From assembly GCA_963802415.1 (NCBI GenBank), contig CAWDIH010000001.1, forward strand, positions 2,852,001 to 2,916,000: a stretch of DNA of 64,000 bases, read 5' to 3'. Each line of letters opens with the position of its first letter. The stretch's first letter is position 1. This document shows positions 52,903-61,356 of this stretch, piece by piece. Under the pieces are notes generated by a model. The model was not told the DNA's origin. It worked only from the letters and a program-made list of their open reading frames with translations, and did not search any database. The stretch is from DATAES01 sp963802415. GTDB lineage: Bacteria > Actinomycetota > Acidimicrobiia > Acidimicrobiales > JACDCH01. A program made the translations under genes and the position numbers.

Positions 52903-53867
52903 ACCGATTCGGACGCCTCGCCTCGGTAGATCGCGCGCACGATGTCCTCGATGGCGGGCTCTTCGACGGACAGGTCCCGCACCGGCGCCTGGGCTGCGAC
53001 GCGCTCCAGGAGCGCGGCAGCGGTCCATGCGTCGCGATGGAACTGCAGCCATTGTCGAGGGCCCTCGACCCTGGTGACGCGAACACCGTCGACGGACAGC
53101 GGCGGCCCGGGCGCTTCGAGGTCCACGACGAGCGTGCGTTCCGTTCCGTAACGTCGTTTGATCGCGGCCACGGTGCTGTCCTCGATGAGCCGGCCGTGAT
53201 CGATGATCACGAGCCGATCGCAAAGACGTTCGACGTCGACGAGGTCGTGGGTGGTCAACAACACCGTCGTGCGGCGCGTGCAGTTCAGCTCGACGAGGAA
53301 CGAGCGCACCGCTTCCTTGCTGACGGGGTCGAGGCCGATGGTCGGCTCGTCGAGGAAGAGAATGGCCGGGTCGTGGAGCAGCACGGCGGCGAGCTCACCG
53401 CGCATGCGTTGGCCGAGCGACAGCTGACGCACTGGGATCGGGAGCAGCTCGTCGAGCGCGAGCAGCTCGCGGAACACGGCGAGGTTGGCCTCGAACCGTT
53501 CCGCAGGAACTCGGTACACGTAGCGCAGCAAGGAGAACGAATCCTCGAGCGGCAGGTCCCACCAGAGCTGGGTGCGCTGGCCGAACAAGACGCCGATCCG
53601 CCGAGCCACCGCCACCCGCTCGCGGTTCGGATCGAGCCCGGCGACCCGGACGGATCCGGATGACGGGACGAGGATGCCGGTGAGCATCTTGATCGTCGTG
53701 GACTTGCCGGCGCCGTTCGGTCCGATGTAGCCGACCATGGCGCCGGGCTCGATGGACAGCGACACGCCGTCGACGGCGCGCACGTCACGCCGCTCGCGGC
53801 GGATCCAACCCTTGCGGACGGCGACGGTGAACCGCTTGCTGACGTCGTCAAGCTCGATGACAGGCAT
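52899..53867 (-). CDS. ABC-2 type exporter ATP-binding protein
   Basis: 322 residues from ATG 53867. Walker A MVGYIGPNGAGKSTTIKM, Q loop VLFGQRTQLWWDLPL, signature RQLSLGQRMRGELA, Walker B PAILFLDEPTIGLDP and the switch His in VLLTTHDLVD. The layout, with a C-terminal extension after residue 230, is that of exporters paired with two DUF990-type permeases, as here. The start overlaps the stop of the first permease (TGATG). Substrate unknown. Confidence 0.9.
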   Translation of the reverse strand: MPVIELDDVSKRFTVAVRKGWIRRERRDVRAVDGVSLSIEPGAMVGYIGPNGAGKSTTIKMLTGILVPSSGSVRVAGLDPNRERVAVARRIGVLFGQRTQLWWDLPLEDSFSLLRYVYRVPAERFEANLAVFRELLALDELLPIPVRQLSLGQRMRGELAAVLLHDPAILFLDEPTIGLDPVSKEAVRSFLVELNCTRRTTVLLTTHDLVDVERLCDRLVIIDHGRLIEDSTVAAIKRRYGTERTLVVDLEAPGPPLSVDGVRVTRVEGPRQWLQFHRDAWTAAALLERVAAQAPVRDLSVEEPAIEDIVRAIYRGEASESV

Positions 53868-54667
53868 CAGCTTCCTGTGCTCCTGTAATGGCGGATGGCG
53901 AGCTGCCAGACGCGGCGCGCCAGGAAGGCGAGCGCGACGGCCACGAACGGCGCAAGCAGGGCGACCGAGGACGGAAGGCCGAAGGGCACCGGCTTGTCGA
54001 GCAGGTACGCGGCCGGGAAGAAGCTGACGAACGCGAGTGGCACGACGAAGGTCACCAACCGCTGCAACCACGTACCGAACACGTCCACCGGATACTGCGA
54101 GAGCGTGACCCCGCCGTACGTGAACGAGTTGGCCACTTCCTGGGTCTCCACCGTCCAGAACGCGAGTGACGACGTGATGACCCAGACGGCACCGAAGATC
54201 ACTGCACCGCTGAGCACAGTGAGCGGAACGAGGGCCACTTTGACCGGCGTCCACGAGATGTCCAGGCGACCGAGCACGATGACGAGCACGATGACCGGTT
54301 GCACGAGCCGACCGACGCGGCGCAGTGCGAACTCCGCGGCGCACAGCTGCAGGAGCGCGCCGGCGGGACGTAAGAGGAACAGATCGAACGTGCCCGCTTT
54401 GATGTGGCGCGATGCCAGTTCGACTTCGCTCACGAAGAGATCGGCCAAGCCGAACCCAGTCCCGGCAAGTCCGTAGAGCAGTGCGACCTCGGCGCCGGAC
54501 CATCCCCCGATTGTGCTGACCTGTGAGAAGAGGACTCCGATGACCGCGAGGTCGAGCCCTGCGACCAGCGTCTGGCTGGCGAGGAACAGGAAGAACGATG
54601 TGCGGTACTGCAGGTCGGCTCGCACGCGGGCTCCGACCAGCCGGCGGTACACGGCGAGCTCACCCAC
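53867..54667 (-). CDS. ABC-2 family (DUF990-type) permease
   Basis: 266 residues from GTG 54667. Six membrane segments, with VRADLQYRTSFFLFLASQTL near the start and YPVDVFGTWLQRLVTFVVPL followed by AFVSFFPAAYLLDKPVPFGL near the end, as in the PF06182-like family. It overlaps the other permease gene by eight bases. Works with the ATPase beside it as an exporter of unknown cargo. Confidence 0.82.
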   Translation of the reverse strand: MGELAVYRRLVGARVRADLQYRTSFFLFLASQTLVAGLDLAVIGVLFSQVSTIGGWSGAEVALLYGLAGTGFGLADLFVSEVELASRHIKAGTFDLFLLRPAGALLQLCAAEFALRRVGRLVQPVIVLVIVLGRLDISWTPVKVALVPLTVLSGAVIFGAVWVITSSLAFWTVETQEVANSFTYGGVTLSQYPVDVFGTWLQRLVTFVVPLAFVSFFPAAYLLDKPVPFGLPSSVALLAPFVAVALAFLARRVWQLAIRHYRSTGS

Positions 54668-55451
54668 CTTGCACGACCACCTTGCGCATGGCGGCGCGCA
54701 GCAGCACCCGCCCGAGGCCGAACAGCGCGAGCGCCCAGAAGAGCTGCATTCCATACACGGCGACGAGCTCGATGCCGGGGTGCTTGCCGAGGAAGACCTC
54801 GCCTGAGAGCTGCGCCATCGAGGGGAACGGCGTCGCGCTCGCGACAGCCCCGAGCCAGGCGGGGAAGAACACGACTGGGACGAAGACGCCGGCGAAGAAC
54901 TGCGCAGTCAACCACCCGAGCTGGTTCGGCCCGCGGACGTCGAGCAGCCAGAACGCCGTGAGCTGGAGCAGGAAGCCCCATCCGAACGACACTGCCACCG
55001 CGAGCGCGACGGAGGCGAAGAAGGCGATCCACGTCCCCGCGTTGCCGGGCAAGCGCAGGTCGAAGACGAGCGAGCCCGCGACGAACGGCGGGATGCCACG
55101 GAAGATGGCGTAGAAGAGCGAACGACCGTAGAAGTCGGCCAGCCAGTACGCCTGGAAATCGACGGGCCGGTAGAGATCCGACACGACATCGCCGGTCCTG
55201 ATGCGGTCGCCGATCTCCGTCGTACCGAACGCGCCGATGACCATCAGCATCCCCTGCATCACGAACGTGAACGTCACGGCATCGGTGGAGTTGAAGCCGC
55301 CGATGGTCGAGCGCTCCTCGTACACGGCGAGCAGGACGTAGGCGAGGATGAAACCGAAGACGGTGTTCGTGAAGACGCCGGCGAAGGTCGCGCCGCGGTA
55401 GGTCGCTTGGCGGCGGTACGCCCTCGTGGCCACCTCCCACATCCAGCGCAT
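54660..55451 (-). CDS. ABC-2 family (DUF990-type) permease
   Basis: 263 residues from ATG 55451. Six membrane segments; RAYRRQATYRGATFAGVFTN opens the first, DVVSDLYRPVDFQAYWLADF follows the helix 2-3 loop, FVPVVFFPAWLGAVASATPF the penultimate. It pairs with the next permease to form a heterodimer. First gene of the three-gene exporter operon. Confidence 0.82.
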   Translation of the reverse strand: MRWMWEVATRAYRRQATYRGATFAGVFTNTVFGFILAYVLLAVYEERSTIGGFNSTDAVTFTFVMQGMLMVIGAFGTTEIGDRIRTGDVVSDLYRPVDFQAYWLADFYGRSLFYAIFRGIPPFVAGSLVFDLRLPGNAGTWIAFFASVALAVAVSFGWGFLLQLTAFWLLDVRGPNQLGWLTAQFFAGVFVPVVFFPAWLGAVASATPFPSMAQLSGEVFLGKHPGIELVAVYGMQLFWALALFGLGRVLLRAAMRKVVVQGG

Positions 55452-55525
55452 GAGCCTCCCCGGACGTGCGGCAACGGCCCGCACATGCGTGCGGGCGGGG
55501 GGTCACCGTAGCTCGCGGGCGAGGC

Positions 55526-55885
55526 TCAGTGCTGCTGCAACTCGGTTCGGGTGTAGTCGACAACCGCTCGAAGCTGCTCGGGACTCAATCGCTTCTCGAA
55601 CCCGGGCATCCCTCCGCGACCGTAGGTGACGACGACCAGCTCTTCGTCGGCCGTCCGGAAACCCCGAGTCACAGCGCCGCCGTCGAGTCTCGGCCCGATA
55701 CCGCCTTCGCCGTTCGCGCCGTGGCAGCGCGCGCACTGGCTGTCGAAGATCGCGGCGCCGGAGCCGTTGCCTGCAGACGAGGCCGCCTTGGGCGATTCCG
55801 GCTGCTTGAGGAGCAGAAGCGCCACGAACACGACGAAGCCGGCGACAGCGATCCATTCGACGACGGCAACCACGCGCTTCAGCAC
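55526..55885 (-). CDS. Membrane-anchored c-type cytochrome
   Basis: 119 residues from ATG 55885. An N-terminal membrane anchor (VVAVVEWIAVAGFVVFVALL) precedes one heme-binding site FDSQCARCHGANGEGGIGPR, and the axial Met lies in GRGGMPGFEKRLSP. This is a single-heme class I cytochrome on the outer face. It is the last gene of the metal-uptake operon, five bases after DUF6529, so a link to metal redox chemistry or respiration is possible but not shown. Confidence 0.85.
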   Translation of the reverse strand: MLKRVVAVVEWIAVAGFVVFVALLLLKQPESPKAASSAGNGSGAAIFDSQCARCHGANGEGGIGPRLDGGAVTRGFRTADEELVVVTYGRGGMPGFEKRLSPEQLRAVVDYTRTELQQH

Positions 55886-55889
55886 GTGA

Positions 55890-56462
55890 TCACACGCCTG
55901 GGAACGACACGTTCCGGAAGAACCACAGCGCGCTCGTCGCCCAGAGCACGGTGAGGGCGAGGAACGTCGCGGAGCCCGCAGCCGGGAGCAGCCACTTCGG
56001 AAGCTCGTGGATGCGAACGCTCAACACCTTGACGACGAATACGCCGTAGAACGCGCAGCCGACGACGGAGTGCACGTAGGTCCGCGCGTCACTCGTGTCG
56101 GACCTGAACCCAAGTGACCACAGGCAGTGGAACGCGACGGGCAACGTGAGGAGGAACGCGATCGTTCCCGACAGCCGATGGGCGTCGCCGAGCCATTCGG
56201 GCATGTGGCGCGGGATCTTGATCTTTCCGAAGAGACGAGCGGCGGTAGCGATCTGCACGAGAGCGAAGAAGAACGCGCCTGTTGCGAACCACACCTTGAG
56301 ATTGATCGTGCTCGTGAAGAACAACGTGAGGGTCTGCTCGCCGGTCGGATCGTGGATGCGTCCGTATGCGCCGAAGAACAGCGATACCGCTGCACCGGTG
56401 AGGAGAACGACGACTAGCGCCGTCCCGTTCGACGAGCGCTCAACCGGTTGGGCGACGGTCAT
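55890..56462 (-). CDS. DUF6529 family membrane protein (possible b-type heme protein)
   Basis: 190 residues from ATG 56462, with five membrane helices. Conserved His positions fall in the helices: GDAHRLSGTIAFLLTLPVAF, HCLWSLGF and TYVHSVVGCAFYGVFVVKVL. This His pattern resembles cytochrome b561-like heme ligation. It overlaps the metal permease gene by 23 bases and is followed by cytochrome c, so electron transfer across the membrane is my inference. Confidence 0.7.
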   Translation of the reverse strand: MTVAQPVERSSNGTALVVVLLTGAAVSLFFGAYGRIHDPTGEQTLTLFFTSTINLKVWFATGAFFFALVQIATAARLFGKIKIPRHMPEWLGDAHRLSGTIAFLLTLPVAFHCLWSLGFRSDTSDARTYVHSVVGCAFYGVFVVKVLSVRIHELPKWLLPAAGSATFLALTVLWATSALWFFRNVSFPGV

Positions 56463-57327
56463 CGCCGCGCATGATATGTCGCGACCACAGGACGGCTCCC
56501 GTGTAGCACGCGGTGAGCGTGGCGGTGATGGAGAAGCTCGGCGGGACGTCGCGCATGCGGTAGCTGACGGCGAGGCCGATCCACATCGACGCGATGGCGA
56601 TGCCGGCCGAGAGCCCCATGGCCGCGTACGGGCGAACGGCGAGCCGTTGCGCGGCCGCGGCCGGCGCGGCCAGGAGGGCGAGCAACAGCAGCGCGCCGAC
56701 CGCCTGGCTCGCCATTCCCGCGGTGACAGCCACAAGGACGAGGAACACGAAGCTCAGCACACGCACAGGAACGCCCGCTGCCTCAGCGACGAGGGGTTCG
56801 ATCGATGCAAAGAGCAGCGGCCGGGCGATCCCGACGAGCACGGCGATGATGACAATCGACGTGAAGGCCACCAACCAGGCGCTCCCCGAATCGAATCCGA
56901 AGATCGAGCCGAACAGAACGTTCACTCCGGCCGCTCCGTTGTCGGAGGAGTTGTTGGCTGTGAACAGGGACAGGAAGAGCACCCCGAGCCCGAGCACCCA
57001 TGCGAACACGGCGCCGACCACGACGTCGTCGGCACGACCTCGGTCGCCGAGCACCCCGAGCACGATGGCGACTCCGACGACGGCGGCGAACAAGCCGACG
57101 CGCAAGTCGATGCCGGCGGCCAGCGCGGCCAACGCGCCTGCAAACGCAGCATGGCTCAAGGCGTCGCCCGTGAAGACCTGGCCTCGCAGCACGACGAAGT
57201 AGCCGGCGAGCCCGGCCGCCAACGCGATCGCGGTGCCCGCGAGCAGGGCGTATCGCATGAAGGGTTGGCTGAACAGACCGGCCACGTCGAGCACGTCGGC
57301 GAGGATCGTCACGAGGCAACTCGCCAT
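56440..57327 (-). CDS. Metal ABC transporter permease 2 (ZnuB-like)
   Basis: About 295 residues. LAGYFVVLRGQVFTGDALSH then AAFAGALAALAAGIDLRVGL is the family signature, and later FGSIFGFDSGSAW, RPLLFASIEPLVAEAAGVPV and ALLLLALLAAPAAAAQRLAV continue the ABC-3 (metal) permease fold. The frame joins without a stop to the end of permease 1, so the start (ATG 57327 or GTG 57312) is uncertain. Either a real fusion or a lost stop by sequencing error. Substrate class is Zn, Mn or Fe. Confidence 0.75.
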   Translation of the reverse strand: MASCLVTILADVLDVAGLFSQPFMRYALLAGTAIALAAGLAGYFVVLRGQVFTGDALSHAAFAGALAALAAGIDLRVGLFAAVVGVAIVLGVLGDRGRADDVVVGAVFAWVLGLGVLFLSLFTANNSSDNGAAGVNVLFGSIFGFDSGSAWLVAFTSIVIIAVLVGIARPLLFASIEPLVAEAAGVPVRVLSFVFLVLVAVTAGMASQAVGALLLLALLAAPAAAAQRLAVRPYAAMGLSAGIAIASMWIGLAVSYRMRDVPPSFSITATLTACYTGAVLWSRHIMRGDDRRPTG

Positions 57328-58153
57328 CGCCGCCCCGGAGCAGCGTCCCGCGGCACGAGCGACGACGAACAACACGAACGCGATCGACGTGATCCAGAAG
57401 CCGATGGGATAGGGGGAGTAGTACGCGATGGCGAGACCGGTCCACGTGACGAGCAGCGCGATGGCAACGCTCAAGGCGAGACCGAGCGCTGGTCTCGAGG
57501 TGATCGCCTGTGCGGTGGCTGGGGGAAGCACGAGCAGGGCGAAGATCAGCAGTGATCCGGTGATCTGACTGGCTTCGGCCGCGGCGGCACCGAGGAGAAT
57601 CAGGAACACGATGGCCAGGCCCCGCGCCGGAACACCGGCGGCGGCCGCCACGTCGGGATCGACAGATGCGAACAGCAACGGGTCGCGCGATGAACGCGAG
57701 CACTGTCAGTGCCGCAATGGTGACGACGACGAGCGTTCGTACCTGCGCGGCCGTGATGCCCAGGAAGGTCCCGAACAGCAAGCTGTTGATCCGACTGAGG
57801 TTGCCTTCGTAGAGCGAGGCGAACAGGAAGCCGCACGCCAGCGCGAACGTCTGGACGACGGCGATCACGGCCGGCTCCTCACTGAACCGTCCACGCCGTT
57901 GTGCAGGCACCGCGGCGATCACCAGCGCGCCGCCGATGCAAAAGGCGAAGAAGCCGAGCTGCGCCGACAGCCCGACGAGCACGGCGCCGGCCGCGCCCGG
58001 AAAGCCGATGAGCGCAAGCGTGTGGCCCGCGAACGTCTGGCGGCGCAACACCATGAACCACCCCACGGCGCCCGCAAGGAGCGCGACCACGGTGCCGGCG
58101 CGGAACGCGTTGACCATGAACTGGAACTCGAAGAGATCGCGGACGATGTTCAT
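57328..58153 (-). CDS. Metal ABC transporter permease 1 (ZnuB-like), one frameshift
   Basis: About 275 residues from ATG 58153. MVNAFRAGTVVALLAGAVGW then FMVLRRQTFAGHTLALIGFP is the family start, NLSRINSLLFGTFLGITAAQ the central loop, and after the break RPLL-FASVDPDVAAAAGVPAR and SQITGSLLIFALLVLPPATA. One extra C near 57685 (GACCCG for GACCG) restores the frame. Overlaps the ATPase tail by a few bases, as expected in a coupled operon. Heterodimer with permease 2. Confidence 0.75.
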
Positions 58154-58982
58154 GGCAGGCGTGGCGGTCGTGGTGGTGCGCGGGAGCCTCCGGCTGCCCG
58201 ACGACGACCAGCCGCCCATCCGATGCGCGCAGGACTTCGATCGGGGTGCGATACAGGCTCGTGAGGGTCTCGCTCGTGATGACCTGATCCGGCGGACCGG
58301 TCGCCGCGCCGCCTTGGCCGAGGTACACGACGCGATCGACATACGGCAGGATCGGGTTCACGTCGTGAGCCACGAGTACGACGGTGATTCCCGCCTCCCG
58401 GCACAGTTCGGCCACGAGCTTCGCCACCATCGCTTGGTTGGGAAGGTCGAGGCTGTCGAGCGGCTCGTCGAGCAACAGCATCCACGGGTGCCGCACGAGC
58501 GCCTGCGCGATGAGAAGGCGCTGTTGCTCGCCGCCGGAGATCTCGCCGATCGGACGGTGCGCGTAGGAACTTGCGCCCGACTTGCTCGATCGCCTCGTCG
58601 ACCGCTCCGCGCGACGCGGTGCGGCCTCCGTGTGACAGCGGCAGACCCCACCGTGCGCCGTCCGCGCCGAGGCGCACGATGTCGACGCCGCGGATGCGCA
58701 GGCTCTCGTCGAAGGTTCGGCGCTGCGGCAGGTAGCCGATCAGCTCGCGGGCCTCGTCGGGCGGACGGCCGAAGCACGCGCACCGTGCCCCGGCTCAGCG
58801 GACTGCAGGCCGAGCACCACGCGCAACAGCGTCGACTTGCCGACGCCGTTCGGACCGAGCACCGCGACGAACTCGCCCGCCGGTACGTGCAAGTCGAGGT
58901 CGGTCCAGATCACACGGCCGTCGAGCGAGATCGCGCCTTCATGGACGTCGATCGCAGCGATGGGCTCGCCCCGCTCGCTCAT
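58150..58982 (-). CDS. Metal ABC transporter ATP-binding protein, several frameshifts
   Basis: About 277 codons from ATG 58982. Walker A FVAVLGPNGVGKSTLLRV, then in other frames ELIGYLPQRRTFDESLRIRG, RPIGEISGGEQQRLLIAQAL (signature), WMLLLDEPLDSLDLPNQAMV (Walker B) and VVLVAHDVNPILPYVDRVVY. Extra bases near 58775, 58800 and 58572 explain most shifts. The ATG overlaps the substrate-binding gene stop (ATGA). Powers uptake through the two permeases. Confidence 0.8.
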
Positions 58983-59890
58983 CCCTTCGCTTCGGTGAGT
59001 GCGTCCGCGAGATGCTGCCATTGAGCGGTCTGCCAGTCCTGGAACGTCACGCCTGCCGGGACCGGGGTCTCCGTCACCGTCACGACCGGGATGTTGTTGT
59101 CGTGCGCCTCGTTGACGAGTCGCTGCACATCCGGCGTGGCGTTCTGGCTGTTGTAGATGAACACCGAGATCTGGTGGTCCGTGATCTGGCTGTCGACGGT
59201 GATCTTGTCGGGGGCGTCGGGCTCGTTGCCCTCGCTGATCGAGTCGAGGAAGGACGAGGGAGTCTTCAGTTCGAGCCCCGCGGCCTCGACCATGCCTTCG
59301 ACGATGCTCTCCGACGCCCCCACCGGAGTCCCCGCGTAGGTGGAGCGGATCCGTGCGATGAGGTCTCGGTACGGTCGCAGCGCGATGCCCGTGAACTCGT
59401 CGTGCTTCTGCTCGTAATACGAGGCGTTGGCGGGGTCGATCGACGCCAGGTCAGCCGTGATGCGATCGATCACGCGTGTCACGTCGTCGGGGAAGTACCA
59501 GCGATGCGGGTTGTCACCGGCCTGGAGCCCGAGAAAGTCGCCGACGTCGAGCACGGTGCGTTGGTCCGACGCCTCGGCGCTCACGAGATCGCTGGCCCAG
59601 GTGTCGTAGCCGAGCCCGTTGACGATCACGTACCGCGACGACCCGACCGCACGGCCGTCGGCCGGCGTGGGCTCATAGTCGTGTGGGTCTGCGTCCGGGT
59701 TGTCGATGATCTCGGTCACGGTGACGCGATCGCCACCGAGCTGCTGGGCGATGCTTCCCCAGAAGCTCTCCGCAGCAACGACGGCGACTTTGCCGTCGCT
59801 CGTGGCGGATTGCGTTCCGGTGCTGCACGCGGCTGCGACGGACATCACAACGGCCGCGATCGCAATCAACCTCACGGATGACCTAAGCAT
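58979..59890 (-). CDS. Metal ABC transporter substrate-binding lipoprotein (ZnuA-like)
   Basis: 303 residues. Signal with lipobox VAAACSTG; mature chain VVAAESFWGSIAQQLGGDRV and VTEIIDNPDADPHDYEPTPA with the metal His, DNPHRWYFPDD with a second, and VPAGVTFQDWQTAQWQHLAD at the end. The family binds Zn, Mn or Fe; there is no long His-rich loop of the ZnuA type, so the metal is open. It is the first gene of the uptake operon. A palindrome and a Fur-family gene lie divergent upstream. Confidence 0.88.
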   Translation of the reverse strand: MLRSSVRLIAIAAVVMSVAAACSTGTQSATSDGKVAVVAAESFWGSIAQQLGGDRVTVTEIIDNPDADPHDYEPTPADGRAVGSSRYVIVNGLGYDTWASDLVSAEASDQRTVLDVGDFLGLQAGDNPHRWYFPDDVTRVIDRITADLASIDPANASYYEQKHDEFTGIALRPYRDLIARIRSTYAGTPVGASESIVEGMVEAAGLELKTPSSFLDSISEGNEPDAPDKITVDSQITDHQISVFIYNSQNATPDVQRLVNEAHDNNIPVVTVTETPVPAGVTFQDWQTAQWQHLADALTEAKG

Positions 59891-59905
59891 TGGAATGATG
59901 CTAAT

Positions 59906-59920
59906 CGAGAGCGATTCTCG
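59906..59920. promoter_or_regulatory. Candidate Fur/Zur operator (CGAGA-GCGAT-TCTCG)
   Basis: Perfect inverted repeat between the divergent substrate-binding gene (start 59890) and the Fur-family gene (start 59978), within the AT-richest part of the gap. A second partial TTCTCA pattern follows at 59941-59957. Position suggests joint control of both genes. Confidence 0.5.
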
Positions 59921-59965
59921 TTACAACCTTTCCAAGAGTGGTTCTCATTCGTTCTCAGCGAGCGC

Positions 59966-59977
59966 TACAGTGACCGG
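59966..59977 (+). promoter_or_regulatory. Leaderless-type -10 element for the Fur-family gene
   Basis: TACAGT at 59966-59971, six bases, then GTG 59978; no Shine-Dalgarno sequence. Confidence 0.55.
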
Positions 59978-60418
59978 GTGGACACCGATCTGCACGAGAC
60001 GGCAGCGACGCGCCTGCGCAATCACGAGCAGCGGTACACGACGAACCGACGGGCCATCGTCGAGGTGCTATCGGCAACGGAACGGCCACTCACGGTTCCC
60101 GAACTGCTCGATCGGGGCAAAGGCATGCCGCAGAGCTCGGTGTACCGCAACATCGGTCTGCTCGAGAATGCGGGCATCGTCCATCGCATCCTCGGCGGCG
60201 ACGAGTACGCACGCTACGAGCTCGCCGAGGACCTCACCGAGCACCATCACCACCACTTGATCTGCTCGAGGTGTGGAGCCATGGAGGACGTGACGTTGCC
60301 GTCGGACCTCGAGCGCTCGGTCGAGTCGGCGCTCAGGCGTGCCGCCCGCCGCAGCCGCTTCGAGGGTTCGCACCACCGCCTCGACCTGATCGGCGTGTGC
60401 GATCGCTGTCGTGGCTGA
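59978..60418 (+). CDS. Fur family transcriptional regulator (Zur-like)
   Basis: 146 residues from GTG 59978. A winged helix (RYTTNRRAIVEVLSATERPL, then MPQSSVYRNIGLLENAGIVH) is followed by the metal domain EHHHHHLICSRCGAMEDVTL and a second pair in IGVCDRCRG, the structural-zinc CxxC sites. Zur-type members repress zinc uptake when zinc is bound. Divergence from a ZnuA-like operon supports a Zur-type role, but Fe or Mn control is possible. Confidence 0.88.
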   Translation: MDTDLHETAATRLRNHEQRYTTNRRAIVEVLSATERPLTVPELLDRGKGMPQSSVYRNIGLLENAGIVHRILGGDEYARYELAEDLTEHHHHHLICSRCGAMEDVTLPSDLERSVESALRRAARRSRFEGSHHRLDLIGVCDRCRG

Positions 60419-60421
60419 CCC

Positions 60422-60805
60422 CTAGCTCATCTTCATCGCCTTGCGGATCTGGTCCTCTGGTTCCTTGCGGTCGAGGTAGTCGCGCCAGGACGTTATGAGG
60501 CCGTCATCGTCGAGCTCGAGGATCGTCGCACCGTGCATCGTGATCGGCGTCGTCTCGTTGAACGTCGCCCTACCGATCCACTCGAAGACCGCCCAGTTCT
60601 CACCGCCGCGGATCGACGTGATCTCCTGGTGCCAGTCCGGGAAGATCTGGCGCGTCTGGCGCTGGATGTCTCGCAGGTCCCCCGTCGGCGCGTTGGCGGG
60701 ATCAGCGAAGCGTGCGCCCGGCGCGAAGAGGTCGCGAAAGCCGGTTCCTCCGCGCAAGTCGAGGGCAGCTTCGAGCGTCCGTGCGTATGCGTCCCAGTCC
60801 GTCAT
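60422..60805 (-). CDS. NTF2/SnoaL-like protein
   Basis: 127 residues from ATG 60805, after GGGGAGCC. LRGGTGFRDLFAPGARFADP, then RQIFPDWHQEITSIRGGENW and WRDYLDRKEPEDQIRKAMKM, follows the NTF2-like polyketide-cyclase fold. No catalytic residue is certain. Minus-strand neighbour of the next unknown gene. Confidence 0.7.
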   Translation of the reverse strand: MTDWDAYARTLEAALDLRGGTGFRDLFAPGARFADPANAPTGDLRDIQRQTRQIFPDWHQEITSIRGGENWAVFEWIGRATFNETTPITMHGATILELDDDGLITSWRDYLDRKEPEDQIRKAMKMS

Positions 60806-60824
60806 GGCTCCCCAGGGGCCGCGC

Positions 60825-61304
60825 TCATCGATTGATCGCCGCCTGCCAGCTTCCCGTGAGGGGGATGCGGGTCAGTGCTGCGCCAGCCCGCATCAACCAG
60901 TCCAGCACCTCTCGATGCGGACTGTCCGGCTGAACGGCGATGACCAGACCGCGTCTGGGGTGATCGGCGAGCACCCTCCACTGGTCTGGAACCGTGATGC
61001 CGTCGGCTGCGAGCGTCCGCACGGCCTTGGGCCCCGACTTGTGCAGGATGCCGAGCTCGGGGTGAGGCGGCTTCTGCGTTGCTTGTGGGGCGACCCATGT
61101 GCACACGGGCACGGGGGGTCCTGTGCCGGAGAACAGCGAGCCGAGGATCGACGGGGTCGGCGGCTCGTCGTCGGGATGGATGCCCGGATAGAGGTTGATC
61201 CACCCTTTCTGCGCGGCCGTGAGCTCCGCCATCACGCGGGCGATCTCGGCCACCGCCGACGAGTCCTCCGGACGGAACTCCACGAGCTCGGGTGTCCGCG
61301 CCAT
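60825..61304 (-). CDS. Conserved hypothetical protein
   Basis: 159 residues from ATG 61304. PGIHPDDEPPTPSILGSLFS, then GILHKSGPKAVRTLAADGIT and DQWRVLADHPRRGLVIAVQP form a compact mixed pattern without a family name that I recognise. No signal or membrane segment. The 19-base gap to the NTF2-like gene suggests co-transcription. Divergent from the E1 gene. Confidence 0.6.
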   Translation of the reverse strand: MARTPELVEFRPEDSSAVAEIARVMAELTAAQKGWINLYPGIHPDDEPPTPSILGSLFSGTGPPVPVCTWVAPQATQKPPHPELGILHKSGPKAVRTLAADGITVPDQWRVLADHPRRGLVIAVQPDSPHREVLDWLMRAGAALTRIPLTGSWQAAINR

Positions 61305-61356
61305 CCCGACGTTCTACCGCTACCGTGCCCTTTGGGTGGCACCTGAGGGAGCCCAC

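Noticed and set aside
56095..57555. 486-residue plus-strand frame over the permeases
   Set aside because: Low-complexity Gly/Asp/Arg/Glu text antisense to membrane proteins, a usual artefact in high-GC DNA.
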